Assembly: GCA_947311435.1 (NCBI GenBank)
Contig: CAMZKT010000021.1
Span: 1-52,401 of the forward strand
DNA length: 52,401 bases
Direction of reading: 5' to 3'
Source: an uncultured Desulfocapsa sp.
Lineage (GTDB): Bacteria > Desulfobacterota > Desulfobulbia > Desulfobulbales > Desulfocapsaceae
Below the pieces are notes generated by a model, which was not told the origin of the DNA, did no database searches, and worked only from the letters and a program-made list of their open reading frames with translations. How positions within the stretch are numbered: position 1 is the first letter of the stretch; every line of letters starts with the position of its first letter. Below, piece by piece: positions 52,334 to 52,401 of this stretch. Both the position numbers and the translations under genes were made by a program.

Positions 52334-52401
52334 AGAGAGTTACTTTAATAGTAACTGTTCAGCAGCACTTCATCTGTGTTCGATCAGACTTACTCACAGA
52401 G

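Overview
The window looks like a chromosomal segment of a Gram-negative, probably anaerobic bacterium of the Desulfobacterota (Desulfobulbales-like). This is inferred from outer-membrane machinery (Pal, Skp), an exosortase-linked polysaccharide locus, RNase Y and ZapA next to each other, a MoaE-like protein, a PerR-type regulator and, most tellingly, two genes that only make sense if an in-frame UGA is read as selenocysteine. No phage, insertion sequence, CRISPR array, tRNA or rRNA gene was seen.

Positions 1-10950 hold small secreted proteins (two related fibronectin-like ones and one of a family often seen in exosortase bacteria), an MshEN-domain membrane protein, a 935-residue phosphodiesterase/TPR/sulfotransferase fusion, a GlrK/QseG/GlrR-like two-component operon and a VanZ-like membrane protein. 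Positions 10935-18613 are one minus-strand exopolysaccharide/exosortase operon, read in the order: pseudo-tyrosine-kinase, Wzz, TviB/WbpO-like dehydrogenase, TviC/WbpP-like epimerase, outer-membrane beta-barrel, EpsI, exosortase. An orphan ParA with a palindromic operator candidate lies just upstream. Positions 20250-27199 are a fapA-sbcD-sbcC operon ending in a small membrane protein.

Positions 27513-33883 are the most unusual part. They hold a Sel1-repeat protein, a three-domain rhodanese lipoprotein with a UGA codon in its first active-site loop (CGGPT-U-G), an SPFH/NfeD pair, a thioredoxin-fold protein with a UGA in its active site (U-P-H-C), a peroxiredoxin-like exported protein with Cys, a hotdog thioesterase and a nitroreductase. 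Both UGA codons are followed at the right distance by a hairpin resembling a bacterial SECIS element. Together these genes suggest a cell-envelope sulfur/thiol redox module that uses selenocysteine.

Positions 34005-40556 are a minus-strand signalling and cell-wall run (MltD-like transglycosylase with a broken C-terminal LysM, MoaE-like protein, HDOD protein, hybrid histidine kinase, YihY). From 40722 rightwards come a Nudix hydrolase, a 90-nt palindromic element, zapB-like and zapA genes, a probable 6S RNA, rny, tyrS, a perR-type regulator with its own box, a radical SAM gene with a coupled partner, a glucan phosphorylase, and pal followed by skp. Several gene starts were moved inward to match ribosome-binding sites, signal peptides or family N-termini; the reasons are given per entry.
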